Origin: Paratractidigestivibacter sp963605405 | Lineage (GTDB): Bacteria; Actinomycetota; Coriobacteriia; Coriobacteriales; Atopobiaceae | Length of the DNA: 64,000 bases | Assembly (NCBI GenBank): GCA_963605405.1 | Contig: CAVCUP010000006.1 | Span: 44,401 to 108,400 of the forward strand | Direction of reading: 5' to 3' | Shown here: piece by piece, positions 40,625 to 48,756 of the stretch | Position numbering within the stretch: the first letter of the stretch is position 1 | How the letters are laid out: each line of letters starts with the position of its first letter | The notes under the pieces: model-generated | Seen by the model: only the letters and a program-made list of their open reading frames with translations | What the model was told of the DNA's origin: nothing | Database searches by the model: none | Translations under genes and position numbers: made by a program

Positions 40625-42064
40625 ATGCCAAAGACAGCGGCCATATACGCGAGGTTTTCCTGCTCCAAGCAGCGCGAGGCGTCCATCGAGGACCAGCTGA
40701 GGGTCTGCCGCGAGTGGTGCGCCCGCGAGGGCTACGCCGTGGTGGCGGAGTACTGCGACCGCGCCGTGAGCGGCCGCACGGACGACCGCCCGGAGTTCCA
40801 GCGCATGGTGGCCAACGCCGGGGAGTCGGACATCGTGCTCGTGTACATGATGGACAGGTTCTCGCGAGGGGAGTACGACGCGCCGATCTACAAGCGCGAG
40901 CTCGCCCTCAAGGGCGTGCGCCTCGTGTCGGCGCTCGAGCGCATCCCGGACAGCCCCGAGGGCATCATCTACGAGAAGCTGCTGGAGGGGCTCGCCGCCT
41001 GCGAGTCGCGCAAGACCTCGATCAGGGTCAGGCGCGGCATGGAGGGCAACGCCCTCAAGTGCAGGACCAACGGGGTGCGCGTCTTCGGGTACCGCAGGAA
41101 CGAGGCCGACGAGTACGTCGTGCTCGAGGAGGAGGCCGCGCTCGTGCGCGAGGCCTTCCGGCGGCGCGCCGACCGCGAGGCGGTGAACTCCATCGCGCGC
41201 GACTTCGCGGCGCGCGGCGTGAGGTCGAGGGCCGGCAACCCGTGCGGCTACTCGATGGTGTACCAGATGCTCCACAACAGGCGCTACACGGGGCGCTACG
41301 AGTGGGGCGGGATAGTCCAGGAGGGCGGAATGCCCGCGATCATCGACGAGAGGACCTTCATGGCGGTGCAGAACGTTCAGGGGATCAAGAGGCGCGCGGA
41401 CGAGAGCTGGGGCGACTTCGCCTTCTCGGGGCGCGCGACGTGCGGGCTGTGCGGCCGCAACATGCAGGGCGTGAGCGGCCGTGGGCGGCACAACGTGAAG
41501 TACGAGTACTACGCCTGCCCCGAGGGCTGCTTGAGGAACGTCAGGCGCGAGGAGCTCGAGGGCGCCGTGGTCGCGGGCGTGCGCGACGTCCTGGCCGACA
41601 GGGACGAGGCTCTGCGCATCGCGCGGATGGTCGCGGAGCACGAGGCGGGCGGCGAGGCCGAGGCGCGCAGGAAGCGCGCCATGAGGTCGCTCGCGGAGGC
41701 CGAGAGGGGCCTCAAGAACATCCTGAACGCGATCGAGCAGGGCATCATCGCGCCGGGCGTCAAGGAGCGCATAGCGGAGCTTGAGGAGCAGCAGGCGCGC
41801 GCCAGGTACGAGATCGAGGCGGCGAGTGACGAGCGCATCGACCCGGAGCGCCTGGCCGACTTCCTGCAGAGCGGCGCGGCCCTGGACGACCGAACGCTGC
41901 TCGAGGCCTTCGTGTGGCAGGTGATCGTCTGCGAGGACTCGGCGGTGGCCATCCTCAGCTACCGCTCCGAAAACGGAGAACCCGCCAGGCTCGAGGCCCA
42001 GCGGGTTCGTGGAAAGTTGGAATGGTGCCCCCAGCGGGATTCGAACCCGCGATATCCACCTTGA
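40625..42064 (+). CDS. int: Large serine recombinase (phage integrase)
   Basis: 479 aa. Resolvase catalytic domain (YARFS with nucleophile Ser12; SIEDQLRVCREWC; DRFSRGEYD), Recombinase domain (~160-270: VRVFGYRRNEADEYVVLEEE; GYSMVYQMLHNRRYTGRY), zinc beta-ribbon (CGLCGR...CPEGC) and coiled coil (~320-400). Cuts both DNA strands through a 5' phosphoserine. Its last 10 residues (QRDSNPRYPP) and its stop are provided by the antisense strand of the tRNA-Glu gene, so the coding sequence crosses the attachment site. ATG 40625 follows AAAGGA. Confidence 0.93.
   Translation: MPKTAAIYARFSCSKQREASIEDQLRVCREWCAREGYAVVAEYCDRAVSGRTDDRPEFQRMVANAGESDIVLVYMMDRFSRGEYDAPIYKRELALKGVRLVSALERIPDSPEGIIYEKLLEGLAACESRKTSIRVRRGMEGNALKCRTNGVRVFGYRRNEADEYVVLEEEAALVREAFRRRADREAVNSIARDFAARGVRSRAGNPCGYSMVYQMLHNRRYTGRYEWGGIVQEGGMPAIIDERTFMAVQNVQGIKRRADESWGDFAFSGRATCGLCGRNMQGVSGRGRHNVKYEYYACPEGCLRNVRREELEGAVVAGVRDVLADRDEALRIARMVAEHEAGGEAEARRKRAMRSLAEAERGLKNILNAIEQGIIAPGVKERIAELEEQQARARYEIEAASDERIDPERLADFLQSGAALDDRTLLEAFVWQVIVCEDSAVAILSYRSENGEPARLEAQRVRGKLEWCPQRDSNPRYPP
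41318..42031. repeat. 714-bp direct repeat, right copy
   Basis: Identical partner of 1-714. Ends inside the acceptor stem of tRNA-Glu, at the phage/chromosome junction. Confidence 0.9.
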
Positions 42065-42099
42065 AAGGGTGGCGTCCTGGGCCGCTAGACGATGGGGAC
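42023..42099 (-). tRNA. tRNA-Glu (UUC)
   Basis: 77 nt with encoded CCA. Acceptor GTCCCCA/TGGGGGC, anticodon arm CCACC-CTTTCAA-GGTGG gives UUC, T-arm GCGGG-TTCGAAT-CCCGC. Its 3' end is the phage attachment site; the prophage restores the CCA and discriminator end. Confidence 0.95.
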
Positions 42100-42122
42100 G
42101 CGAAGAAACAGTATATCTCACA

Positions 42123-42686
42123 TGGTAGGGGCGGTGGGGACTCAATCTCCGCCGGCGGCGGAGATTCCCCGCTCGGGGCCGCTCCGCGGCCCTCGCGCGC
42201 TCGCTACAAACGCTCCGCGTTTGCTTCACGCTCGCGCCCCCAACGGGGTTCGAGTCCGTGTCCTGCGCACGAACCCGCAGGTCAGCCGTTGTTTCTCGCT
42301 AAATCCTAAATGGTAGGGGCGGTGGGACTCCGTTCCCCGCCTGCGGCGGTGAACGCCCGCTCGGGGCCGCTCCGCGGCCCTCGCGCGCTCGCTACAAACG
42401 CTCCGCGTTTGCTTCACGCTCGCGCCCCCAACGGGGTTCGAGTCCGTGTCCTGCGCACGAACCCGCAGGTCAGCCGTTGTTTCTCGCTAAATCCTAAATG
42501 GTAGGGGCGGTGGGACTCCGTTCCCCGCCTGCGGCGGTGAACGCCCGCTCGGGGCCGCTCCGCGGCCCTCGCGCGCTCGCTACAAACGCTCCGCGTTTGC
42601 TTCACGCTCGCGCCCCCAACGGGGTTCGAGTCCGTGTCCTGCGCACGAACCCGCAGGTCAGCCGTTGTTTCTCGCTAAATCCTAAA
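42123..42686. repeat. Three tandem 188-bp units starting with the tRNA-Leu 3' end
   Basis: Units begin at 42123, 42311 and 42499, and the next period falls exactly on tRNA-Leu at 42687. Each unit starts with TGGTAGGGGCGGTGGGACTC (one extra G in unit 1), the 3' end of the tRNA-Leu gene in antisense. Units 2 and 3 are identical; unit 1 differs in its first ~50 bp. Each unit also holds a T-arm-like piece on the plus strand (ACGGGGTTCGAGTCCGT). The short ORFs inside are only shadows. Confidence 0.92.
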
Positions 42687-42771
42687 TGGTAGGGGCGGTG
42701 GGACTCGAACCCACAATCCTTTCGGCCGCGGCTTTTAAGGCCGCTGCGTATGCCAATTCCGCCACGCCCCC
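42687..42771 (-). tRNA. tRNA-Leu (UAA)
   Basis: 85 nt with encoded CCA. Acceptor GGGGGCG/CGCCCCT, anticodon stem-loop GCGGC-CTTAAAA-GCCGC (anticodon UAA), long variable arm as expected for Leu, T-arm GTGGG-TTCGAGT-CCCAC. Confidence 0.93.
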
Positions 42772-42797
42772 GGGCGCACCAGTAGTCTAACCGACTT

Positions 42798-43838
42798 TTA
42801 CGCTTCGCGGGCAAGCGGGCGCATCGTCGGTTTCCAGCCCACGGGGGATTTCTCGCCGTCCGCACCCGGAAGTGCCGTCGCCGCCGCGAGCGAGAGCCCG
42901 AAGAGCAGGTCCGACTCGCTCACCGTGAGCTCCTCAAAGCCGGTCTGGGCCATGAGCTCGCCTACGGCCACGGCCCCGCCGAGAATCACCGGCGCGCGCT
43001 TGGCCTGGATACCGGGCAGGGCGGCACGCTCCCCCACCGTCTTTGCGGAGAGAAGCGCCTCGAGCTCGGCGACCTTGCCCGCGCTCAGGCGCGCCAGGTG
43101 CACGCGGCTCGAGTCGTAGGGCTCAAGCTCAAGGTCGAGCGCCACGAGGGTCGTCACGGTCCCGCCACAGACGACGAGCGCCGTGGGCGCCTCGTCGGCG
43201 GCATCGGGGCCCGCCGCTGCGCTCGAGTGCAGCGCGCCCCGCTCGATCGCGGGCGCGAAGAGGCCCGCCGCGAACTCATGGGCCTGAGCGAGGGCCGCGG
43301 CATCGGTCGGCCCGCCCTCGTTTCCGGAGAGGAACTTGTCCGTAAGGCGTCGGCAACCGACGTCCGTGGACTCAACAAAGCGCAGGTCGAGAACACCGTC
43401 TTGTAGCACGCCGCAAGCAAGCTCGGTCGAACCGCCGCCGTTATCGGCCACGAGGATCCTCTTGCCGCCGAAGTCCTGCGCCACACCGAGGAACGTGAGG
43501 GCGCCCTCGACCTCGCCGGGGATGACCTCCGGCGCAAGGCCGAGAGAGCGGAGCGCGTCCTCGAGGACCTGCGCGTTTCCGGCGTCGCGCGCGGCGCTCG
43601 TGAGGGTGCAGCAGATGCCCTCGGCACCCGCCGCAACGGCGCTGCGCACGTACTCTGCGCAACAGGTCGCCACACGCGCCATCGCGTCGTCGGCGAGGAT
43701 GCGCGTGCGGTCCACGTCCTGCCCGAGGTTGCAGATGTTGGAGGCCTTGGCCATGCGCGTCACGCGGCCGCCCTCCACGTCGGCCACGGCCAAGCGCGCC
43801 GTCACGGTCCCGATATCGATGCAGGCCACACGCCTCAT
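42798..43838 (-). CDS. Exopolyphosphatase / pppGpp phosphohydrolase (Ppx/GppA)
   Basis: 346 aa from ATG 43838 (GAAAGGGG). Actin-like ATPase fold: phosphate-1 CIDIGTVTARLAVADV, phosphate-2 LVADNGGGSTELACG, catalytic Glu region GEVEGALTFLG, adenosine motif VVCGGTVTTLVALDL. Removes phosphate from polyP or pppGpp. First host gene after the tRNA pair, convergent with nothing; ends 26 bp before tRNA-Leu. Confidence 0.88.
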   Translation of the reverse strand: MRRVACIDIGTVTARLAVADVEGGRVTRMAKASNICNLGQDVDRTRILADDAMARVATCCAEYVRSAVAAGAEGICCTLTSAARDAGNAQVLEDALRSLGLAPEVIPGEVEGALTFLGVAQDFGGKRILVADNGGGSTELACGVLQDGVLDLRFVESTDVGCRRLTDKFLSGNEGGPTDAAALAQAHEFAAGLFAPAIERGALHSSAAAGPDAADEAPTALVVCGGTVTTLVALDLELEPYDSSRVHLARLSAGKVAELEALLSAKTVGERAALPGIQAKRAPVILGGAVAVGELMAQTGFEELTVSESDLLFGLSLAAATALPGADGEKSPVGWKPTMRPLAREA

Positions 43839-44040
43839 GACGCCCCTTTCTTCGTGGTTCTTGCGAGAAATCGCGGTTTCGAGTGTAGCGCGGGGCGCCC
43901 AAAAGATGCGTTGCGGGCGACGCCGGGGCGGGCCCGGCAACGCCTGCGCCGTCGTCCTCGCGCAACCGCGGTCGGCAGACCCGCGCGCTCCGCCGCCGAC
44001 ACCACATCGACCCGTCGTCTTCCGGCGCGATTCTTGCCGC

Positions 44041-44751
44041 CTACGACACGTAGTGGAAAACAGTATCTCCGAGCTGGATGTACCAGGGCAGCTCAGACGC
44101 GGTGTCTGAGGTTCCGGCGTCCGTGCCCTCGTCGTTTTCCGACGTGCCCTCGACCACGACCTTGGTCTCGCCCTCGCTCACGTAGCCGCGCTTGCGGGCC
44201 TCGTCCTCGATGCCCTCGCGCGTCTGAAGGCTCTGGATATCGGACTTGTACTGCTCGTTGCTCGCGTTGAGCTCATCGAGCTGGGACTGCAGCTCGAGGC
44301 CGGAGCGCCAGGCCTTGTAGTAGGTCTGCGCGGGGCCGTACATGGTCACGATGAGGGCGAGGAGCACGACAACTGCCACGACGAGCACGCGGAAGTTGAT
44401 CACGAAGTCACCGATGGCCGAGAAGAACCCGGCCACATCGATGGTCTTGCGGGAGGCGGCCCTCTCCCTCGGCTCAGCGGGGCGAGAAGCGCTCGCGCGG
44501 TCGGGGGCCACGCGGGCCTCGCGAACGCGGTCGACGCCGCGATCGGGCCGGCGGTCGCCGCGGCGCTCAGGGCGCGTGATGGCAAGGCGAGAGGGCCCGG
44601 CACCCGCGGCCGCACGGGAGGCGGCCTGTCGCGGGGAACTCGACCGAGAAGCACCCGTGCGCGGCGCGGCCTGACGCGGGGTCGCTTGTCGCGGCGTCGC
44701 CGACCGGACGGCGTGCGCGCCGCGAGCGCTTGTGTCCTGGGATTCCTTCAT
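44041..44751 (-). CDS. Septum formation initiator (FtsB/DivIC family)
   Basis: 236 aa. Long basic, Ser/Ala/Arg-rich cytoplasmic N-terminus (1-110), one membrane helix (~120-140, FRVLVVAVVVLLALIVTMYG), then a periplasmic coiled coil (LELQSQLDELNASNEQYKSD; REGIEDEARKRGYVSEGE) typical of DivIC/FtsB. Acts in the FtsLBQ complex of the divisome. The extended N-terminus is usual in Actinobacteria. Confidence 0.85.
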   Translation of the reverse strand: MKESQDTSARGAHAVRSATPRQATPRQAAPRTGASRSSSPRQAASRAAAGAGPSRLAITRPERRGDRRPDRGVDRVREARVAPDRASASRPAEPRERAASRKTIDVAGFFSAIGDFVINFRVLVVAVVVLLALIVTMYGPAQTYYKAWRSGLELQSQLDELNASNEQYKSDIQSLQTREGIEDEARKRGYVSEGETKVVVEGTSENDEGTDAGTSDTASELPWYIQLGDTVFHYVS

Positions 44752-44843
44752 CGCCCTGCTTCGTTTGAGATGTGTTTAAGAGCCGCCCGAACGAGGCGGC
44801 GATTCTTGCCAGTCTGTTATACCAGAGCCCGGGTGCGCCCTCG

Positions 44844-45821
44844 TTAGCGGCCGCGCTTCTCCTCAGCCTTCGCACGGTCCCAGAGGTCGTTGAGCTCCGC
44901 CGTCGAGAGAGCCTCCGGATCGCGGCCGGCCTCGCGTGCCGCTGACTCCATGCGCGCCCAACGAGCGCGGAACTTGCGGTTGGATGCGGCGAGGGCCTCC
45001 TCGGCGTCGATCCCTTCTTTCCGCGCGACGTTTACCAGCGCAAAGAGAAGGTCGCCGAACTCCACGGCCGCGGCGTCGGAGCCGGGCTCCTCCGCCTCGA
45101 ACTCCGCGCGCTCCTCGGCAACCTTAGCCCAGACGTCGGCCGTGGTCTCCCATTCGAAGCCGGCCTTGGCCGCGCGCTTGGAGATCTTTTGGGCCTGCAT
45201 AAGGGCGGGCAGGCTCGACGGCACGGAGTCAAGAAGCCCGGCGACCTGCCCGTCGGTTACCTCGCCGCGGGCCTCGCGCTCCAGGCGCTTGACGTCGTCC
45301 CAGATGTCCAGGACCGCGGGCGCGTCAGGGGCGGCGTCAGTAGGGCGCGCTTCTTCGTAGCCGGCGGGCAGCTCGCCTTCGTGGGCGGCCGCGAGGTCGC
45401 CGAACACGTGCGGATGGCGGCGGACGAGCTTCTCGTTGAGACCACGTGCCACGTCGTCGATGTCGAAGACGCCTGCGTCTGCGGCTATTTGCGCGTGAAG
45501 AAGCACCTGCTCAAGCACATCGCCGAGCTCCTCGCACAGATGCGCGTCGTCGTGCGCGTCGATAGCGTCGACAGCCTCGTAGGCCTCTTCGACCATGTTC
45601 TTCGTGATGCTCGCGTGCGTCTGCTCGCGGTCCCACGGGCAGCCGTCGGGCTGACGAAGGCGCCAAATGGTGCGGATCAAGCGGTCGAGCTCCGGATGGG
45701 CCGCCGGCGCGTCGGCGCGGGCGCCGTTCTGGTCGTCGACAAGGTCGGATAGGCGGCGAGCGTCGGCGCCCTGACCGACCACGCACTCCGGTTGACCGAA
45801 CTTTCCCGCCTCGAACCTCAT
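44844..45821 (-). CDS. mazG: Nucleoside triphosphate pyrophosphohydrolase MazG
   Basis: 325 aa from ATG 45821 (GAGGAGCG). Two MazG domains: first LRQPDGCPWDREQTHASI, MVEEAYEAVDAIDA (EExxE), CEELGDVLEQV (ExxD); second VAEERAEFEAEE and EFGDLLFALVNVARK. Hydrolyses NTPs/dNTPs to monophosphates, cleaning the pool. Confidence 0.92.
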   Translation of the reverse strand: MRFEAGKFGQPECVVGQGADARRLSDLVDDQNGARADAPAAHPELDRLIRTIWRLRQPDGCPWDREQTHASITKNMVEEAYEAVDAIDAHDDAHLCEELGDVLEQVLLHAQIAADAGVFDIDDVARGLNEKLVRRHPHVFGDLAAAHEGELPAGYEEARPTDAAPDAPAVLDIWDDVKRLEREARGEVTDGQVAGLLDSVPSSLPALMQAQKISKRAAKAGFEWETTADVWAKVAEERAEFEAEEPGSDAAAVEFGDLLFALVNVARKEGIDAEEALAASNRKFRARWARMESAAREAGRDPEALSTAELNDLWDRAKAEEKRGR

Positions 45822-45904
45822 CCGCGCTCCTCTCGCCGCCAAATCGTCCCGTTATCATACCCGCGCCGGGCGCTTCTTGCCGCCGTTTGGCAAGCTTAAA
45901 AAAT

Positions 45905-45971
45905 CTGACGGGATTCTGACGGCAGTTATGGGGCGATTCTGGGCCCGAAACTGCCGCCACAATCCCGTCAG
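45905..45971. repeat. 67-bp palindromic repeat, copy 1
   Basis: Arms CTGACGGGATTCTGACGGCAG... and complementary right arm around a loop containing GGGGCGATTCTGGGCCCG; T/A runs flank both sides. Lies between the ATPase stop (46022) and mazG. One of three copies in 9 kb; probably acts as a bidirectional terminator. Confidence 0.88.
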
Positions 45972-46021
45972 TGTTTTCAGGCAGCCAAGTGGCGCCAGGC
46001 ATCACGCAGCTGGCAAGAAGG

Positions 46022-47419
46022 TCACGCGCCGTACATCCGCTCCAGCGAGACGAACTCGACCTTCTCCCCCGCAGGAACGAACCGGTCCTCGCCATCGAGT
46101 TCATACTTGCTAAAAATCGCCAATCCGACCGTCGCGTAGTCCTTTATCAGGCCTTTCTTCCCAACAAGGTCGGCGACTTCCCCTGCAACGTCGAACTTGT
46201 TCCGATACTTGCACTCGCCCATAAGCAGCTTTTTGCCGTACGTATCCGCAGCCACAACGTCGATGTCGTCCTGCTCGCGCTTGGAAGGGTTCGTCCCCCA
46301 CCACGAGCCCACTCCGGTCACCGGAATGGGAAGATTCCCACAAACCCCCTGTTCAACAAGCCATTCTTTGCACAGTGCCTCGAATCGATGGCCAAGATGC
46401 TCATCAATTACCTGCTCGGGCAGGCCTTGCGCCACAGCGGGCCCGAGCCCCTCCTCGACCTCCGACACGCGTGGCATCACGAATTTGAACCAGAACTCGA
46501 AGCAAGCATCCTTGAGGCAATAGACGCCCTTCTTGCTCGTCTCGGGATTCGCGCCAAAGGGAACGCGCCTCTCAACAATCCCCAGGTCACGCAAGGTCTG
46601 AAGGTATTTGGAGACGGCGGTGACCTGCATCCCGACTTTGTCGGCAACCTCAGTCGGACGATTCGCGCCGCCCGCCAGCGCGCGAAGAATCGACGCGTAC
46701 TGCGCCGGCTCGCGCGTTTCTTGCCGCAAGAGGCTCATGGGCTCATCAAACAGGAAACCGACAGGATGGAAATACAGGGCCTGAAGGTTCTCCCGAAAAC
46801 TCATGGACGAATCGATTTGCTCGAGGTAATACGGTATGCCGCCGAAACAGCCATAGAACCTGAACGCCTCCTGGACATCCCCGGGGAGCATGTCGCGCGC
46901 CTCGCGAAACGACAACGGCCCGACCTTCATCTGCGCCGTCCTGCGTCCGAACAACGGACTTTTTCGGCCGAGCACCTCGCTTTCCATGAATCCTTGGTTG
47001 CTTCCGCACAGCACGAGGAACAGCAGGGAGTCCTTCAAATCGTGATCAACAAGAACCTGAAGGACTGAAGGCAACGACTCGTTACGCTGGGCCGCATAGG
47101 GAAACTCGTCAAACACCAAAACAAAGCGCTCGGTCTTTGCGCGCTCCCCTACAAATGACAAGGCGCTCTTCCAGCTATCAAATCTCGTACCTTCTGGCAG
47201 TCCGAAGAATTCTGCAACCTTGGCCGAGAAGTCGGCAAGGTTATCGGCGTCCGCCTGTTCGAGCGCCGTAAAGAAGAGAGCTCGTTTGCCTTTGCAGAAC
47301 TCGCGGATCAAGGTGGTCTTCCCGACGCGCCGGCGCCCGTAGACAACCGCGAGCTCGAACTTGTCGCGGCTATACAAGCCCTCGAGGTCAGCAAGCTCCT
47401 TCTTTCTACCTGCGAACAT
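46022..47419 (-). CDS. AAA ATPase with DUF234/nuclease-type C-terminus
   Basis: 465 aa. Walker A YGRRRVGKTTLIREF (~27-41), Walker B RFVLVFDEFPYAA (~98), sensor LFLVLCGSNQGFME, winged helix (EVADKVGMQVTAVSKYLQTL), and a C-terminal DUF234-like domain with a PD-(D/E)XK-style core: DDIDVVAAD ... LLMGECKYR. Archaeal-type P-loop ATPases of this kind are often mobile and of unknown role; a defence or DNA-processing role is possible. Confidence 0.82.
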   Translation of the reverse strand: MFAGRKKELADLEGLYSRDKFELAVVYGRRRVGKTTLIREFCKGKRALFFTALEQADADNLADFSAKVAEFFGLPEGTRFDSWKSALSFVGERAKTERFVLVFDEFPYAAQRNESLPSVLQVLVDHDLKDSLLFLVLCGSNQGFMESEVLGRKSPLFGRRTAQMKVGPLSFREARDMLPGDVQEAFRFYGCFGGIPYYLEQIDSSMSFRENLQALYFHPVGFLFDEPMSLLRQETREPAQYASILRALAGGANRPTEVADKVGMQVTAVSKYLQTLRDLGIVERRVPFGANPETSKKGVYCLKDACFEFWFKFVMPRVSEVEEGLGPAVAQGLPEQVIDEHLGHRFEALCKEWLVEQGVCGNLPIPVTGVGSWWGTNPSKREQDDIDVVAADTYGKKLLMGECKYRNKFDVAGEVADLVGKKGLIKDYATVGLAIFSKYELDGEDRFVPAGEKVEFVSLERMYGA

Positions 47420-47517
47420 GGCGCCCCCTTAATTGGCAAGCATTTACTACTTACGAGTATAATACCTACAGGTTGCATATATTACCAACGCCAGGCGCCG
47501 CGCAGCTGGCGAGAAGG

Positions 47518-48585
47518 TCACAAACCGTAGGCCTCTATCGGCACGAACTCGACCGGAGGCGGCTCGGGGTTCGCGGTCTGCGCGTGTGTCGCAGCCTCGA
47601 TGAGCGGCTCGTGGTCGCGCGGCACGCCAAACGTGTCCAGCAGCCGGCTGAGCTCGCGATCGTTCGCCACCGTTTCCGGCGAGAAACGCACGACAGCCGT
47701 GGCCGCGGCGGTGAGCCGCGACTCGCGGATCCTCTCGGCACGGCGCACGCGCTCGGCCGAGCGTCCGCCCGTCATCGCGGGGTTCACGTACTTCTCGCCG
47801 CCATCGAGCTCGCCGACGATCACGCGGCCGTCGTCCGTCCGCCAGCAAAAGTCGACGAAGAAGGACCCGCCGCCTACGGGGTCGCGAAACTCCGCTTGAA
47901 GGTCCGGCGCCGCAAAGCCGAGCTCCCACATGGCCGCCCGCGCAATGGATTCCCCGCCGCTGCCCGACCTGCCGTCGGCGAACTCCATCATCCGGCGCGC
48001 CTGCCGAATCCCACGATACCCCGTATTTTTCTCGTCAAAATAGGCCCTGAGCTCTTCTTTATTGATCAAACCAAGCCGCAGCGCGGAGTCGACGAGTGCG
48101 CATCCGTCGCGGAAACTCATCCTCCGCAGGCAGTCGAACACCGTGCGCGGCACCGAAGCGACAAACACGCCCGACGCGTAGGACGCCACCTCGGTATCGA
48201 TATCGGTATGCCGCGTGCGGACCTTCCCTCCGTGGTAGCGCCGCGCGCCCGTCGCGCAGGCGACTTCGACCGCGTCGAGCAGGCCGTAAGAAACCGAGAG
48301 CCCGTGCGCCACCGCCGCCGAGACACCGCAGAAGTACCAGTCGCCGTGAATGCCGCCGAGCGCGCGCATCTGCGCGAGATGGCGCTCGGCCGGGTTGAGC
48401 GAGTCCCAAAAATCGGCGCGGGCGTAGAGGCCGGGCATCGGCGATACGATCTTCTCGCCGGCGGCGATTCTTGCGCGAAGGTCTTTGCGCACCGCATCGG
48501 AGTAGGCCCACACGCACGAGCCGCGGGCTTCTTCCTCCTCGAAGGTGATCCGCACCTGTTCGTTCACGTCACGCCGCAACCGCAT
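47518..48585 (-). CDS. AbiEi-like (type IV antitoxin family) protein with DUF559-like C-terminus
   Basis: 355 aa. N-terminal half follows the actinobacterial AbiEi-antitoxin-like pattern: KIVSPMPGLYARADFW, YFCGVSAAVAHGLSVSYG, VRTRHTDID, SVPRTVFDCLRRM. The C-terminal half resembles a small endonuclease-type domain (FFVDFCWRTDDGRVIVGELD). No AbiEii nucleotidyltransferase toxin is adjacent, so it is not a classic AbiE pair. The stop is followed by a ~32-bp sequence also found after the ATPase gene. Confidence 0.72.
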   Translation of the reverse strand: MRLRRDVNEQVRITFEEEEARGSCVWAYSDAVRKDLRARIAAGEKIVSPMPGLYARADFWDSLNPAERHLAQMRALGGIHGDWYFCGVSAAVAHGLSVSYGLLDAVEVACATGARRYHGGKVRTRHTDIDTEVASYASGVFVASVPRTVFDCLRRMSFRDGCALVDSALRLGLINKEELRAYFDEKNTGYRGIRQARRMMEFADGRSGSGGESIARAAMWELGFAAPDLQAEFRDPVGGGSFFVDFCWRTDDGRVIVGELDGGEKYVNPAMTGGRSAERVRRAERIRESRLTAAATAVVRFSPETVANDRELSRLLDTFGVPRDHEPLIEAATHAQTANPEPPPVEFVPIEAYGL

Positions 48586-48676
48586 CGCCCCCGCCCCGCC
48601 GACATAGGTGAGGGGGGATTCTTCCCAGCTCGGGACTCCAGCAATCTTGCGAGGACGATTCAGCTTGCTAAGAAAT

Positions 48677-48743
48677 CTGACGGGATTCTGACGGCAGTTG
48701 TGGGGCGATTTTGGGCCCGAAACTGCCGTGAGAATCCCGTCAG
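48677..48743. repeat. 67-bp palindromic repeat, copy 2
   Basis: Same element as at 45905 with a few changes; begins 13 bp after the kinase stop in transcription direction. Flanked by AAATC and GTGTTTTC, so T-rich on both strands. Confidence 0.88.
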
Positions 48744-48756
48744 TGTTTTCAGGCTG

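Noticed and set aside
42123..42686. CRISPR array
   Set aside because: Units are 188 bp, directly adjoining and without spacers; no cas genes are near. It is a tandem repeat tied to tRNA-Leu.
42310..42692. Two identical 64-residue ORFs
   Set aside because: Produced by the 188-bp repeat, with no ribosome sites and tRNA-derived sequence inside.
47518..48585. AbiE abortive-infection system
   Set aside because: Only the AbiEi-like half is present; the neighbouring genes are a kinase and an AAA ATPase and no AbiEii nucleotidyltransferase is seen.
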